Source of the DNA: Annona cherimola
Lineage: Eukaryota > Streptophyta > Magnoliopsida > Magnoliales > Annonaceae
DNA length: 64,000 nt
Direction: 5' to 3'
Assembly: GCA_030490835.1 (NCBI GenBank)
Contig: CM059971.1
Coordinates: forward strand, 104,784,095-104,848,094
Below are positions 48,253-59,660 of the stretch, one piece after another (the first letter of the stretch is position 1; every line of letters starts with the position of its first letter). The position numbers and the translations under genes were made by a program. The notes beneath the pieces are model-generated. The model saw only the letters and a list, made by a program, of their open reading frames with translations, did no database searches and was not told where the DNA came from.

Positions 48253-49160
48253 GCGATAAATATAATTTTTTTCTAAATATGTTCATTATATTTGATTCTA
48301 ATTCTAAATATACTCACTATATTTTCAAAAATTCAAATATACACACTATATTTGCAGTTAATCCTAACAGCACTCAATCCGTGAGTTAATGTCGGTAATT
48401 AACATGTGAAATTATTAATATGCCTATAAGATTTTGGACATAATTGAAAAATTAAATGTTATAACTAACAAATGCCCTAATTGCATGTGAGCTTTAAATT
48501 TGAAGAGCCTAATTTCATTTTTTTTGTTTTATTTTATTTTTATTGTTTTATTACAAGGATATTTTGGACATTTATAAAAAATTAACTATCAATTTTAATG
48601 AATGAGCATTTTTAGGATTAACTGTAAACGTAATAAGTATATCCAGGATTTTATAAATGTAGTGGATATATTTAAATTAGAGTGAAACATAGCTCGTATA
48701 TTTGGGAAATGTCTGATATAGAAAATATATTTATTACATTTGGCCCTAATCCCAAATATACCCTCAATATTTTCAAAATTATAAATATATTCACTAAATT
48801 TGCCAAAAATATCTATTCTATCAAAAGTCGTTAGTTAAAATTTTCTAAATAATCAAAATACCCCTATTGTAAAATAACAAATGATTAAAAAATAGAAAAA
48901 AATTAAAATTAGGGATCTTTAAATTTAAAACTCAAGCGCAATTAAGCATTAGTAAGTTATAACATTTAATTTTTCTAATTTTGCCCTAAATTTGAAGGTC
49001 ATTTAGTAATTCTATATATTTATTAACAGTATTAATTCATACATGACCATTTTTTGGATTAAATACAAATTTAATAAGTATATTTAGAACTTTGGAAGCA
49101 TAATGGGTATATTTAATATTAAGATCAAAAGTAGTGGGTATATTTGGAAAATATACTAAC
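48253..49160. repeat. Two adjacent copies of an inverted-repeat element of about 450 bp
   Basis: The first copy (about 48253-48700) has left sequence ctcactatattttcaaaaat...agttaatcctaa mirrored on the right by ttaggattaactg...gtagtggatatattt. The second copy (about 48715-49160) repeats the layout (aaatataccctcaatatttt on the left, gtagtgggtatatttgga on the right). The two sit head to tail with almost no spacer. Interiors share attttgccc/ggacat-type segments. Confidence 0.5.
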
Positions 49161-49165
49161 TCTAA

Positions 49166-49456
49166 GGGTGTGTTTGTTTAGGGTAAAAAAGTGTCAACTA
49201 AAATTTTTCAATCTAAAACTTTTCACTCTCCATAATTATTCTATTTTTTAATTATTTTTTCACATTTTTCTATACAAACTACCCTACTTTTCAATCATTT
49301 CTACACAACTACCTATACAACTAACCTATCTATTTTAACTTTATTATCTTTACTCCTCATCATTACTCTTATTATATCACATAATTTTTTATTGATTTGA
49401 CAACTTCTACTCCAGAAACTTTTCATCAAAAGTTTTACCTCCAACCAAACACACCC
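49166..49456 (-). mobile_element. Tourist-like MITE, copy 9 (well preserved)
   Basis: A 291-bp element with ends gggtgtgtttgttta and aaccaaacacaccc, flanked by taa (49163-49165 and 49457-49459). It is closely similar to the copy at 29668-29957. Confidence 0.85.
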
Positions 49457-49506
49457 TAAACTTTTTAGAGTTGATCAAAGCATAGCCAGGTAATATTAGC
49501 CTCTGA

Positions 49507-49878
49507 TTCAATGCACCCGGTCTCAATACTCCCCAGCGCATATACCTATTTTTAAATTTTTTTTAAATTTTTTTTTCATAAACTTGTTAATCTAAATGTA
49601 TTTAACATGTGTATCAATTTTTACTATTTTTGGAGATTTTTAGATATTTATTTCGGATTTTTAAAAATCAATGGCATTTTAGTAATTTTAAATTATTAAA
49701 AATGCTACTGATTTTAAAAAATCTAAAATAAATATCTAAAAACTTCCAAAAATGATAAAAATTTATACACATATTAAATACACTTACATTAACATTTCTG
49801 TAAAAAAAAATTTCAAAAAAAAATAAAAAAAAGTGAAGTACACCCCGGAGCCCGGGTGCATTGATCCAGAGGCCAGAA
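49507..49878. mobile_element. Fold-back MITE with gcacccgggtgcatt-type ends, copy 2
   Basis: The left end cctctgattcaatgcacccg and the right end (minus strand) cctctggatcaatgcacccg are inverted repeats. The arms meet near 49690 at the attttagtaatttt/aaattattaaaaat palindrome. It is related to the element at 6865-7265. Confidence 0.7.
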
Positions 49879-51204
49879 ATATTAGATGTAAGGTGTGTGA
49901 TTATTAATTCTGGCTTTCCGTGTACGCGTGAGCGTGATCTCCATTGTAATTCAAAGTGATTATTTTTTTTTAAAGCTTTTTGGGTACGTTTACGATCATT
50001 CAATTGTATGGAATAAAATGTGATTTAGATGAAAAGATTGATTGAGGAGTTATTATATATTTGAAAATAAAAAATTGAATCGAGCATAAGAAATGTAGTA
50101 ATTGAAATTTAAAAAGTTAAAATGGGGAGATTGTAGGAAAACAGAAAAAAAACTTTTCAAGAAATAAAAATTTATGGTCCGAATTCCATCCAATTGGATG
50201 GAATGGAAATATGGAATTCGCATTTCAAATGAAATCTTTCGTTCTTCACTACGAAACAATCTTAATTTTCGACTTTCCCTTTTTTGATCGCAATAAAATT
50301 TCGGGTGGGTTCACAAAGTTCTACAGCACGGTACATAGGTATTGCTGCAACATATTGTCAAATTGTGTAACCAGCTTCCCTATGGCTGATGTAAGCCGTT
50401 GATAATATTTATAATAAGAAAAAACATATATAACATGCAAATGCAATCCGGCAGCCTGATCACAAAGGGCTCTCCCTCTCACCCTGCAGATGCAAGTCAA
50501 ACAGTACAGGTTGCCCGTAGCTCCAGCATGTTGAAAAATACTCACATGGTATGGAATTCCCTTTCTAAAATTGCGTATTTCAAGGCCATGAATCAAATAA
50601 TGGAGTATGGGACGATGCACTAGTGGGGCAGAAGAATTTATCATGCCTACTTGAGAACAATCAATATCTTCCATATATCATGTTATAGATGACACATTTA
50701 ATTCAAAAATATATTTTAAAATTAATGTCCCCACTAAACCCTAGCCATTCAGTCTCGTGCACTCCCCCAATGCAAAGGAGTGTACTCCCTTTTTCTTGCA
50801 TGTTTTTGGCAGGTTTAACTGAAGGATTTCCAATATCCTACCTGAATAAATAGCCCAAACATAAATTCTGAAAAGCTCATTGTATGCCCTAAAGGTTCTG
50901 GAGGTTAGCAATGCAATAAGTAGCACCAAATGGAAATCACCTCCATAACAAGGGAAATTAAGTAAGCTTCACCAGAGTGCATGTCCCATCCCCGCAGCAA
51001 TGATGAAAATAGATTTTCTAGGACGGTGTGTCTTTGCATTCTCCGTTCAGTGCAATGAAAGTTGGTTTTCAATGATGACAAATCTTTGCATGGTTCCACT
51101 CATTCCAACCAACCACAATTTAGCAGGCACTTCAACAATCAGGATATTAATAGAACAATCTCAAATTTTCCTTCACAGACTTTTCACATTTTGAAGATTA
51201 AGCC
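49879..51204. other. Intergenic, with unrecognised coding-like stretches on the minus strand
   Basis: Two minus-strand segments look more protein-like than their surroundings: about 50321-50400 (reading QRLTSAIGKLVTQFDNMLQQ before a stop) and about 50840-50930 (reading TFRAYNELFRIYVWAIYSG before a donor-like gtagga). I recognise no family and cannot join them into a gene. They may be remnants of an old gene. Confidence 0.25.
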
Positions 51205-51648
51205 TTTCTTTCTGACTTTGAAAGCCCTTTGCCCACCTAGAAGAGTCTAACCACAAAACATAGCCATAAAAGGACACCATGAACAAGCACACTTTCTTCA
51301 TCATACTTTCCAGTCACTTGCAGACATCTAAATCTCTCCAATATGAAATTGTCAATAAAATAAAATAAAACAAAAAACTCTCCAATATGAGGTCCTGGCT
51401 TGCAACTCGATTTTGAGCTCATGGCAAACATGCATTATTGATATAGGAACATACCCTTTCTTTCTGACTTTGAAAGCCCTCTGTGCATCTATAAGGATCC
51501 TGACACAAAACATTGCCATAAAAAGACACCGTGAACAAGCACCACTTTCTTCATTATACTTTCCAGTCACTTGCGTATGAAGTTCTGGCTTGCAACTTGA
51601 TTTTAAGCTCATGGCAACCATGCATTATTGATACAGGAAACATACCCC
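51205..51648. repeat. Imperfect tandem duplication, units about 250 and 190 bp
   Basis: Unit 1 (51205-51459) and unit 2 (51460-51648) share tttctgactttgaaagccct, acactttcttcat-type, tactttccagtcacttgc and tggcttgcaact-gatttt blocks in order. Unit 1 carries an extra internal AT-rich segment (about 51320-51385). The matching minus-strand frames repeat a CHELKIELQAR-like peptide, but I see no known domain. Confidence 0.75.
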
Positions 51649-52766
51649 TCCCCATCCTTTCTCTCTTGTTAAAGTGGATTACATTAGAATCAGAATACCA
51701 CGTCAACTACTGTTAGTGCAAGCTGTTGGGAAAATCTGCAGAGGTGTATCAGAAATTAAAAAGATATTCAATAATAACAGTCTTTTCTGTCAAATTGTTA
51801 TGTCATGGAACTATGTGCCTCTGATTCTGGCTTCAGATAACATTTACAAGAGATCTAAGAAACCCATCCACACACATCCATTCCGCTTTGATTCTTCATA
51901 AGAAATTACTATGAGTCATATGTAATTGGCTATGATAGCCTAAATTTTGGCGCATTTACAGAATGAGCTAGATTTCTTTAGATAACATCACAAATCCTTC
52001 TTCAACTGTTGTTGGCACTTTTTCAATTTTTTCTAGTAATAGGAGGACTTCTTCAACTGTTTATGTTACATTGTCACTAGAAATCTGGGTTGGCGTTCAT
52101 GTCAATATCAAGGATACTTCAAAATTCTTCATCAAAATTTTTTTTTTTTTGAAGGATACTTTAGAATAAGAATTCACCTCATTAAAAAAAAACACTATAA
52201 TGGCATTTCCATGAAGACTTCAACTATTTGTGTATAGGGGGTGCACTGTTTACACTCATTTTTGCATTCTCTTTTATAATGTTTCCCTTTTGTCCCGGCC
52301 CAAACAAAGTAAATATTATCTTCACACCCTTCTCACCATCATTCTTACCTCTCTAATGATCATGCCTATTTCCTCCACTCATCAAACCCCCTTCTCTTTT
52401 GATTTCATCACTCCACAAGGGTATGGTATTGTTTGGGTCAGTGCAACAGAAGAGATGTAAAAACCCCCCACCCCAATGGCAGTATGGATGCGCATATTAG
52501 GAGGTCTAAAAGAGGGTGCAAAGACTACATAACTACAACACACATCCCGCTACATCCATAAGGTATATTGGACTTCTCATTTATGAGCATGATTACTGTC
52601 TTACTGAATGCATAAACATGGCCTCGTCTTCCTAGCTTTAGCCTGAAAGAGTGTAGCTATGAAACCGGGTGCAACTTGTATCCCATTGGATTTTTCTAGT
52701 AATAATCCAGCACACCCGTTTATATATCTTATTTTTTTGGTTCTCTTTATTTTATGTGGGCCTACA
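51649..52766. other. Intergenic, no gene seen
   Basis: Mixed-composition sequence without a supported coding region on either strand. Nothing further is recognised. Confidence 0.4.
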
Positions 52767-52945
52767 TGTATTTAGTTCATATACCAAAATTTACCATTTT
52801 TAATTCTTGTATATGTTTTTTACAAAATTTCAAAAATAAAAAATTATCGATTTTCAGAAAATTGATAATTCTTTATTTTTGAAATTTTGTAAAAAACATA
52901 TACAAGAATTAAAAATGGTAAAATTTGGTATATGAACTAAATACA
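52767..52945. repeat. Near-perfect hairpin, 89-bp arms
   Basis: The arms 52767-52855 and 52857-52945 are reverse complements at 86 of 89 positions with no gaps, around a single unpaired base at 52856. It is probably the core of a recently inserted fold-back MITE. The paired flanking sequence weakens outside these limits. Confidence 0.9.
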
Positions 52946-53043
52946 CGGACATATAAAAATGAAGAAAAAAAAAATTTAATAAATTGTAAAATGCACAAGG
53001 TTGTTCCTTAACTACAACTTGGTTTATAGGATTATAATACTAT

Positions 53044-53330
53044 GGGTGTGTTTAGCAATCATAAAAAAAATTTAATTTGAAACTTTTCAATGTAAAATTT
53101 TTACTCTTCATAATAATCCTATTTTTAATCATTTCTTCATATCTTCTTAAATAACTACCCTAATTTTCAATCATTTTTCTAAAACTACTCATACAATAGC
53201 CTATCTATTTTAAATTTATTATCTTTTATCTTCATAATTTCCCCTATCATATCACATATCTTCTCACATTTCAAAAAGTTTTACACCAAAACTTTTCTTT
53301 CATAAGTTTTATAAAATGCCAAACACACCC
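53044..53330 (-). mobile_element. Tourist-like MITE, copy 10
   Basis: A 287-bp element with ends gggtgtgtttagcaat and atgccaaacacaccc and the family's internal tttttaatcatttct and cctatcatatcacat motifs. The flanks (tat and aca) do not match, so no target duplication is visible. Confidence 0.75.
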
Positions 53331-54178
53331 ACATACATGTTAAAAGAAATAATTGGAAGCTTAGAAATATAATCAGATGGCTACACAAAATAATGGATGC
53401 CATCGATGCTGACTTGCCAGCACCAAATGCAAGGTGTTTTTCAACAAATCGAGAAAATTTATATACTCTAACAAGATATTTTGCTAAAGCTGGGCATCTC
53501 GTCCATGATTTGCTACTGCCGGGACGCATTATGATCTTATAGACAATCACAATACTCCTACATTCAATACTTGAAATATAAAACATCACAGCCTAAAAGT
53601 GAAAAATCTAATCAAACTACCCATATCATTCATCCAAATTTTCATGAACGAAGAACTCACTTAAGTTGCTATTTAGGAAAAAAAAAAAAAAAAGAACCCA
53701 CTTGAGTTAGAACTCATACAGCAGGATTACCCAGCCATCAATCACAGCTACAATCAAGATTTTAGCAGGGAGAAATTTGCGATTCCACGTAACACATAGT
53801 GCTGCTTATCTTTTATAGAACCTTCCCAGGAAAGGTTATTAATTTCAATCATGCAGTTAGAATTGCTACTAAAGTTTATGATGCGTGTGTAGTAGATAAC
53901 TACATTATTATTGATTAGGTAGGTAACAAGGTTTCCATGGCTGAGGAACCTCCCTCTCCACTTCAAGCCCAAAATACCAACCATCGCTCAATATCATTTT
54001 CTAAACCGACAAACATTATGTTAAATGTAACCCGAAATCATTATCGAACAAATTTGTCAATTGCACACAGCAAAAGAAATGAAGGTACATAAAAGAAAAT
54101 TTCACAAAACTGAAATCCTTCAGGAAGCATCTCATTTATCCTTCCTTACATGAATTATGCTGCCGCTCTGGCGAGGAC
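53331..54178. other. Intergenic and 3' flank of the YlmG gene; one short coding-like stretch
   Basis: A plus-strand frame at about 53373-53537 reads as a plausible exon (MDAIDADLPAPNARCFSTN, later AKAGHLVHDLLLPGRI) before a stop. I recognise no family and no start context, so I do not call a gene. The rest has no supported coding region. Confidence 0.25.
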
Positions 54179-54961
54179 CTACTTAGTGACCGGCGGGTTG
54201 GCGGTAATGTCGAGAAGCATCGAAAGAAACCCAAGAAACATAAAAGCCGGGATCGGGCTCACATCCAACGTATCGAAGACTGGCGGGATGATGTTCCGGA
54301 ACAGATTCAAATAGGGGTCGCAGAGGTCCCTGATCGCAGATAGAGGCTGGCGGTCCCACGGCACGTTGGGGAACCAGCTGAGGAGCACACGGACGATCAA
54401 AACGCCGTCATAGAGCTGCAGCCACTTAGCCATCCCAGCTGCAATGACACTGATAGGCGTGCTGACAGCTCCACCACCCCCGCCACCGCCGCCGGACTCG
54501 GAGCTGATTGCTGCAAAGAACAGGGGCCCCACGGCGCAGACCACGTTGTTACGGACGCTTTGGATTGCGGCCCGCTCGTCGGGGGTGGGAGCCACGCAAA
54601 CCCTGCTGACGCTGGTGGAAAAGCGCCGAATCGAGTCGAGGAGGAGTTTTGAAAGGGAGAAGGCAAGGACGATGATGGAGGAGACGGTGCGGGTGGAATC
54701 GGAGAGCGGGGAAGCGGAGGGAGAAAAGGCGGCAGCGGGGTTGGATGTGGAAGCGGCAGAGGCAGAGATTTTGACAGCGGATGAGGAGAATCTGGAGGCG
54801 GCAAGACGGAGTGCTTTGGGATGAGGATGAGAGGATGAGAGGGAGAGGCGGTGATGGGAGAGGTTGAGAGGAAGGGTAAATCGAAGGTTAGGGTTAGGGC
54901 TGGGGTTGGGGCTGGGGCGCTGAGAGAGGAGGAGAGCTCCGGGCGCAACGACGGAAGCCAT
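54179..54961 (-). CDS. YLMG1: YlmG/YGGT-family plastid membrane protein, single exon
   Basis: The 260-aa protein belongs to the YGGT family (YlmG homologues), integral membrane proteins of plastids linked in Arabidopsis to nucleoid and thylakoid organisation. Residues 1 to about 65 are Ser/Pro-rich with few acids, like a transit peptide. Hydrophobic segments occur at about 93-108 and 138-152. The YGGT domain (about 165-255) contains the diagnostic RVLLSWFPNVPWDRQPL and CDPYLNLFRNIIPP motifs and a last hydrophobic helix. A run of eight glycines (157-164) precedes the domain. The ATG at 54961 was chosen over an in-frame upstream ATG at 55072 because it gives the MASVV-type transit peptide start and a usual length. 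The upstream flank from 55037 on is tandemly duplicated. Confidence 0.93.
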   Translation of the reverse strand: MASVVAPGALLLSQRPSPNPSPNPNLRFTLPLNLSHHRLSLSSSHPHPKALRLAASRFSSSAVKISASAASTSNPAAAFSPSASPLSDSTRTVSSIIVLAFSLSKLLLDSIRRFSTSVSRVCVAPTPDERAAIQSVRNNVVCAVGPLFFAAISSESGGGGGGGGAVSTPISVIAAGMAKWLQLYDGVLIVRVLLSWFPNVPWDRQPLSAIRDLCDPYLNLFRNIIPPVFDTLDVSPIPAFMFLGFLSMLLDITANPPVTK

Positions 54962-55036
54962 TTCGTCTTCCTTTCGCTGAGGTGGATGAAGCCTAGAGTG
55001 TTCTTCCAGTGCCGCGGTCGGGTGAGGCGTCGGCGG

Positions 55037-56282
55037 TATTAAAAAAGAAGACTGTCTACACGTGGGGCGCATTGATTGGCCGGCTGGGCGGTGAAATGAC
55101 TCATGAATCCACGTTTTGCTGAGGAAGCGGAAAGATTTTCATTTCTCAAATTCATTTCTATCGTTTCATTTGGCTTACATTTTTCTTTTAAGTTTTGTGC
55201 ATTTTAGTATTCGAATATATTATTTTATTATCTTTTTTAATAAAATAAATGGTGCTGTATAATCTTTTTTTAATTTTAATATTTTAATTTTTGATGAAAA
55301 ATCTAACCTACTTATTCTAAATCTTACTTTCTAATAATTTAAGTACTTTACAAGAACAATTTTTTCTAATTTAAAAAAAAAATTATTCCTTGTTATTTCA
55401 CACTTTAGGAAAATAATAGTGAAAATGAGAGTAAATTAAAAAGATGGGTAATAAAAAAATACAAGAAAATAATTAAAATGTAATATTTGGATAATATGTT
55501 TTGACTTTTCTATTCTTATTTACCTTATTTCACTTGCAAAATTCCAAATACTTTCTAAATTAGAAGAGAAAAGACACCTAATTGGTCTGCGAAAGAGAAA
55601 CATAGAGTTACTAGCGTGTGTTGATGCCTACTATTGACTGCAAAATGACTATACCCAAGGAATATGATATTTTTTTTGGTTTTTATATATTAATTTACCT
55701 TAATTGCTGATCTAAGCAAAGGCAAATACAGCTTCGAGTAAAGTCAGAGGTTTTATATGATTTAAACCGTTCCTTTGATTCATTTGCTTTTTTTATTTTA
55801 TTTCTCGCCCTCTTCTTTAGCCATCGAAGATATGAAAAAAGAAAAATTATCTTTACTGATACAAGGTCTATATACTTATGGTTACGTTTTTATTTTGAAA
55901 TTAATAGAGTTTTATTCATTTCAAACCAATCATAATATAGACTAATATAATTTATTCGTCACTTTAAAATATTTCTAAGACCACATCTTCGAGTGTGGCG
56001 TAAAAAAAAAAAGAAGGAAAGAAACAACGTACATGTCTGCTTGTGCAATAATATCTACAATGTGAATATAAAAGCCATGTGAATGTCGAAAGCAATATGG
56101 AGTATGGACTTTCCATCTCTAATAATTCTGAAGTTTTATTTATTTTATTAAATTAGAAATAGGAAGAAGAGGGGAAAAGAAAAAGTAGAGCCATCCAAGC
56201 ACGTCTTAATTTTAGGTCATTACACAGACGATTGGGTGAACCAAAAGCCAATTCCTTGGCCTGTATAATTAGTAATGCCAAG
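55037..56282. repeat. 1.25-kb tandem duplication, unit A
   Basis: Unit A begins beside the YlmG 5' flank and is repeated in direct orientation as unit B (56283-57542). Both carry acacgtggggcgcattgatt, tgctgaggaagcggaaagat, ttgactgcaaaatgactata, gaatgtcgaaagcaatatgg and the last roughly 18 codons of the small gene at 57477. In unit A that gene end is cut off at about 56282. Differences are scattered substitutions and small indels, by eye around 90% identity or more. Confidence 0.92.
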
Positions 56283-57542
56283 GATTAAAAGAGAAGGCTG
56301 TCAACACGTGGGGCGCATTGATTGGCCAGCAGGGGGCGGTGAAATGATTCCTGCATGAATCCACATTTTGCTGAGGAAGCGGAAAGATTTCCATTTCCCA
56401 AAATCATTTCTATCGTTTCATTTCGCTTACATTTTTTTTAAAAAAAAAGTTTCGTGCATTTTAGTATTTGATTATATTACTTTATTGTCTTTTTTAACAA
56501 AGTAAATGGTGCCATATAATATTTTTTCAATTTTAACATTTTAATTTTTGATGAAAAATCTAACCTGCCTATTGTAAATCTTACTTTCTAATAATTTAAG
56601 TACTTTACAAGAACAATTTTTTCTAATTTAAAAACAAAATTGTTCATTTTATTTCACACTTTAGGAAAATGATAGTGAAAATGAGAGTAAAGTAAAAAGA
56701 TGGGTGATAAAAAAAATACAAGAAAATAATTAAAATGTAATAGATGGATAATATGTTTTGACTTTTCTATTCTTATGTATCCTATTTCACTTGCAAAGTA
56801 CCATATACTTTTTAAATTAGAAGTGAAAAGGAACGTTATAGGCCTGCGAAGGAAAAACATAGAGTTACTAGCGTGTGCCAATGCTTACTATTGACTGCAA
56901 AATGACTATACCCAAGGAATATGACATGTTTTTTTGGTTTCTATATATTAATTTACCTTAATTGCTGATCTACGCAGAGGCAAATACAACTTCGAGTGAA
57001 GTCAGAGGTTTTATATGCTTTAAACTGTTCCTTTGATTCATCTGCTTTTATTTATTTTATTTCTGGCCCTCTTCTCTAACCATGGTTGATATGGAAAAAG
57101 AAAAATTATCTTTACTGGTACAAGGCCTACATTCTTATGGTTTCGTTTTTATTTTTGAATTAATAGAGTTTTATTCATTTCAAACCAATCGTAATATAGA
57201 TTAATATAATTTATTCATCACTTTAAAACGTTTCTAAGACCACGTCGTCGAGTGTGGCGTAAAAAAAATGGAAAGAAACAACGTACATGCATGCTTTGTG
57301 CATTAATATCTACAAAATGTGAATTTAAAAGTCATGTGAATGTCGAAAGCAATATGGAGTATGGACTTTCCATCTCTAATAATTCTGAAGTTTTATTTAT
57401 TTCATTAAATTAAAATAGGAAGAAGAGGGGAAAAAGAAAAAGTAGAGCCATCCAAGCACGTCTCAATTTTAGGTCATTACGCAGACGATTGGGTGAACCG
57501 AAAGCCAATTCCTTGGCCTGTAGAATTAGTAATGCCAAGGAT
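56283..57542. repeat. 1.25-kb tandem duplication, unit B
   Basis: Direct repeat of unit A. The right end runs into the intact small gene at 57477-57827, so unit B, or at least its right junction, is probably the original arrangement. The left junction with unit A lies near 56283, where gene-end sequence (atgccaagga) meets YlmG-flank sequence (ttaaaagagaaggctgtc). Confidence 0.92.
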
Positions 57543-57827
57543 GTAGATTTCGCCTTCAAATGCTTTACCGGGTCTGATCCACTCCCATTGCCCACAAAAC
57601 GCTATTCCATTTCCATCATTCTTCAATTCCAACTGATGTGTTTCCCCTCCATCATCGACGCCGTCCACTCTGATGGTCGCACGTCGGTCTTGGAGCATAG
57701 TCCTCTGATTGCGGGGAAGGAAACGTTTGATCGCCTTCAATGCTTCATTGTCATTGATGCAGAGCTGGTTGTTCCTAAAAGAAATATTTGAATCTATGGT
57801 GGCCAAGAGCTCAGATGTTGATCCCAT
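57477..57827 (-). CDS. Small unrecognised protein, 116 aa, single exon
   Basis: An uninterrupted frame starts MGSTSELLATIDSNISFRNN and ends GIGFRFTQSSA. It has no signal peptide or membrane segment. The second half has alternating hydrophobic strands (EGEIYILGITNSTGQGIGFRF) that suggest a beta-rich fold. I do not recognise the family. A good TATA box (tataaaa at 57871-57877) sits about 45 bp upstream of the ATG, which argues for a real gene with a short leader. The 3' end, roughly the last 18 codons, is included in the 1.25-kb tandem duplication, and the extra copy at about 56220-56282 is a truncated gene end. It could also be a decayed C-terminal part of a larger gene. Confidence 0.5.
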   Translation of the reverse strand: MGSTSELLATIDSNISFRNNQLCINDNEALKAIKRFLPRNQRTMLQDRRATIRVDGVDDGGETHQLELKNDGNGIAFCGQWEWIRPGKAFEGEIYILGITNSTGQGIGFRFTQSSA

Positions 57828-57870
57828 TGATGAAAGTTTGTGTGGTAGACTATGATTGATTGTCCATGCA

Positions 57871-57877
57871 TTTTATA
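57871..57877 (-). promoter_or_regulatory. TATA box of the small gene at 57477
   Basis: tataaaa on the minus strand, about 45 bp before the ATG at 57827. Confidence 0.5.
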
Positions 57878-57904
57878 GATATTTGGTGGTGTGCATGTGC
57901 CAAT

Positions 57905-58820
57905 GTACTAAAGCACTAATCCTAAACCTACTGAAAATGTGATTTGGAACTCCCAGCATTGGTGCAATGGATTTCCCATTCCTCGAACATTTGGGTTAAG
58001 GCATGCTGATGTCTTAGTGGTGTTGGCTGCAGGATTTGGTTGGCTTCTCTCATGGAAGGTGAGAAACACTTTCCATGCAATGCAAGTGGCTGTGAGCTCA
58101 CTGACATTGGGACTCTGAATGAATGGGCTTGTGTTAAGCACAATCCTAGCCATCTTGCCCAGTGATTCACGGAATCCACGTATTGAAAATAATCGAGTTT
58201 GAGAGAAAGAAATTAACGATATTCGAAATCGCTAACAGTCATGGATTAGAGCGTGACATTAAGAGTTCTGGTTGGCATGCATCGATCAGACCTCACCTGA
58301 AACGGCTCCACCACGATCCACTGCAATCCGAACTACGAGAGGGACAGGGTCCCAGCGGAGGCATTTGAATCGCGACTTCCGTCTTGTACAGAGGGAAACA
58401 AGGCAGAAGAATTGAGGCCCAACCCATAGGAAGCGCTTTCTACGTTTTTCTCGCAGGAAGCTTCATCTGAACCGTCCGTATCGAATCGACGGTTGAGAAA
58501 GAAGAGGGCATTTTCGGTATGAAAATTGTGGCAGGCGCAAATGCAATCGACCGTTTTCTCATACGCACCCGCTTTCTCTCCCGATTTTTCTTCCCTTTCC
58601 CCTTTTATGCCCTAGCTCTCGAATCTCCTCTCCCGTCGATTCAATATTTACTCTCTCCATCACCCATCTATTCCGGCAGAACCATAATCTCCAGCAAAAG
58701 CACAGGTAGAACATCAATGGGTGATTGTTGGACTTCCCTGCTAGATAGTCAACAATCTCCCAAATATTATCACGACGTCGCTGATGGACAGGGATAAACG
58801 ATGCATCCTGCAAGAGGAGA
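57905..58820 (-). pseudogene. Possible L1-type LINE C-terminal remnant
   Basis: Minus-strand frames at about 58640-58813 read IWEIVDYLAGKSNN then FCWRLWFCRNRW, like the zf-RVT tail of plant LINEs (W-x-LW-x-x-RN). A second at about 57910-58150 reads SPNVSELTATCIAWKV, vaguely like an RNase H segment. Order and strand fit, but the spacer (58180-58620) does not continue the frame. The call is weak. Confidence 0.25.
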
Positions 58821-59660
58821 CTTTTCTACTGCATTTTCAGAACAGGGGTGCAACATTCTCCTCTGCACCTTCAACATTGCAGAAAGGACATCTCTCCCTC
58901 ACCGGGATGCTCCTCTTTTGCTCGATCGCATCACGCTTCTGCTTCGTCCCTCTCCCTCACTTTCGCTGGTTCGCGATTCCACTTTGGCCCAATACCTTGC
59001 AGTTGACGACGGTTGATTGATGTTGCCTCATAGCTCCCAACTTACTCTCCCTCTCTATTTTTTCATTTTCTCTCGGACTCCTTGGTGATTTTGAGTTCTT
59101 TAACTTCTCTCTATTAGCTTGCCTTCAAACATGATTGGATTGGATCTGCTTTCAGAGTTTTGGTTTTTCATCTTGGTTAGGTAAGCGTTAGATCTCTCTT
59201 TGCTTTAACCATTCCAAATCCATGTAATCTGTTGTTTTGTTTTCGTTTTATTAATGAATCAGCATGAACTAAAGTCAGTTTTAATTTGCATTGGCTAAAT
59301 TGTTAAGTCCCATCATTTTTTGGGTTTTCCTTTAATCATTATTGTCTGATTTTGTGCTTGTTTTTGGTTGACTGGGGTGTGTTTTTCCACCTCTAGTTTT
59401 GAGTTATGCTCGTCATTCCTAAATAGGTTGACATTTTCTTGATACTGTTTTCATTGAGCATGTATATGCATATGTTACGTTTTTGAGTTTTTACTTCATT
59501 TCTCCTGATTCGGCTGACCATGTTTCTATTCCATGCACTTCATTCTTGTATATTGAGTGGTTGAAGGATTGGATTTTAGTCGAATTCTCAATCCTTGTTT
59601 CTATCGCAATGTCACTTTTTTTTTGGGATTACATCAATGGAGACCACGCTCCTCTCTCAG
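58381..59660 (+). other. Promoter- or leader-like sequence, no supported coding region
   Basis: A pyrimidine-rich leader-like run follows a tttatgccctagctctc motif at about 58600, as in housekeeping 5' UTRs. A 71-codon frame at 58801-59016 shows no family. A donor-like ggtaagcg lies near 59176. The stretch may be the first, non-coding exon of a gene on the plus strand. The DXS N-terminal exons that should precede 59661 are not here. Confidence 0.3.

Noticed and set aside
54397..54948. 183-codon Pro/Ser-rich minus-strand frame overlapping YlmG
   Set aside because: It is an out-of-frame shadow of the Ser/Pro-rich transit peptide region.
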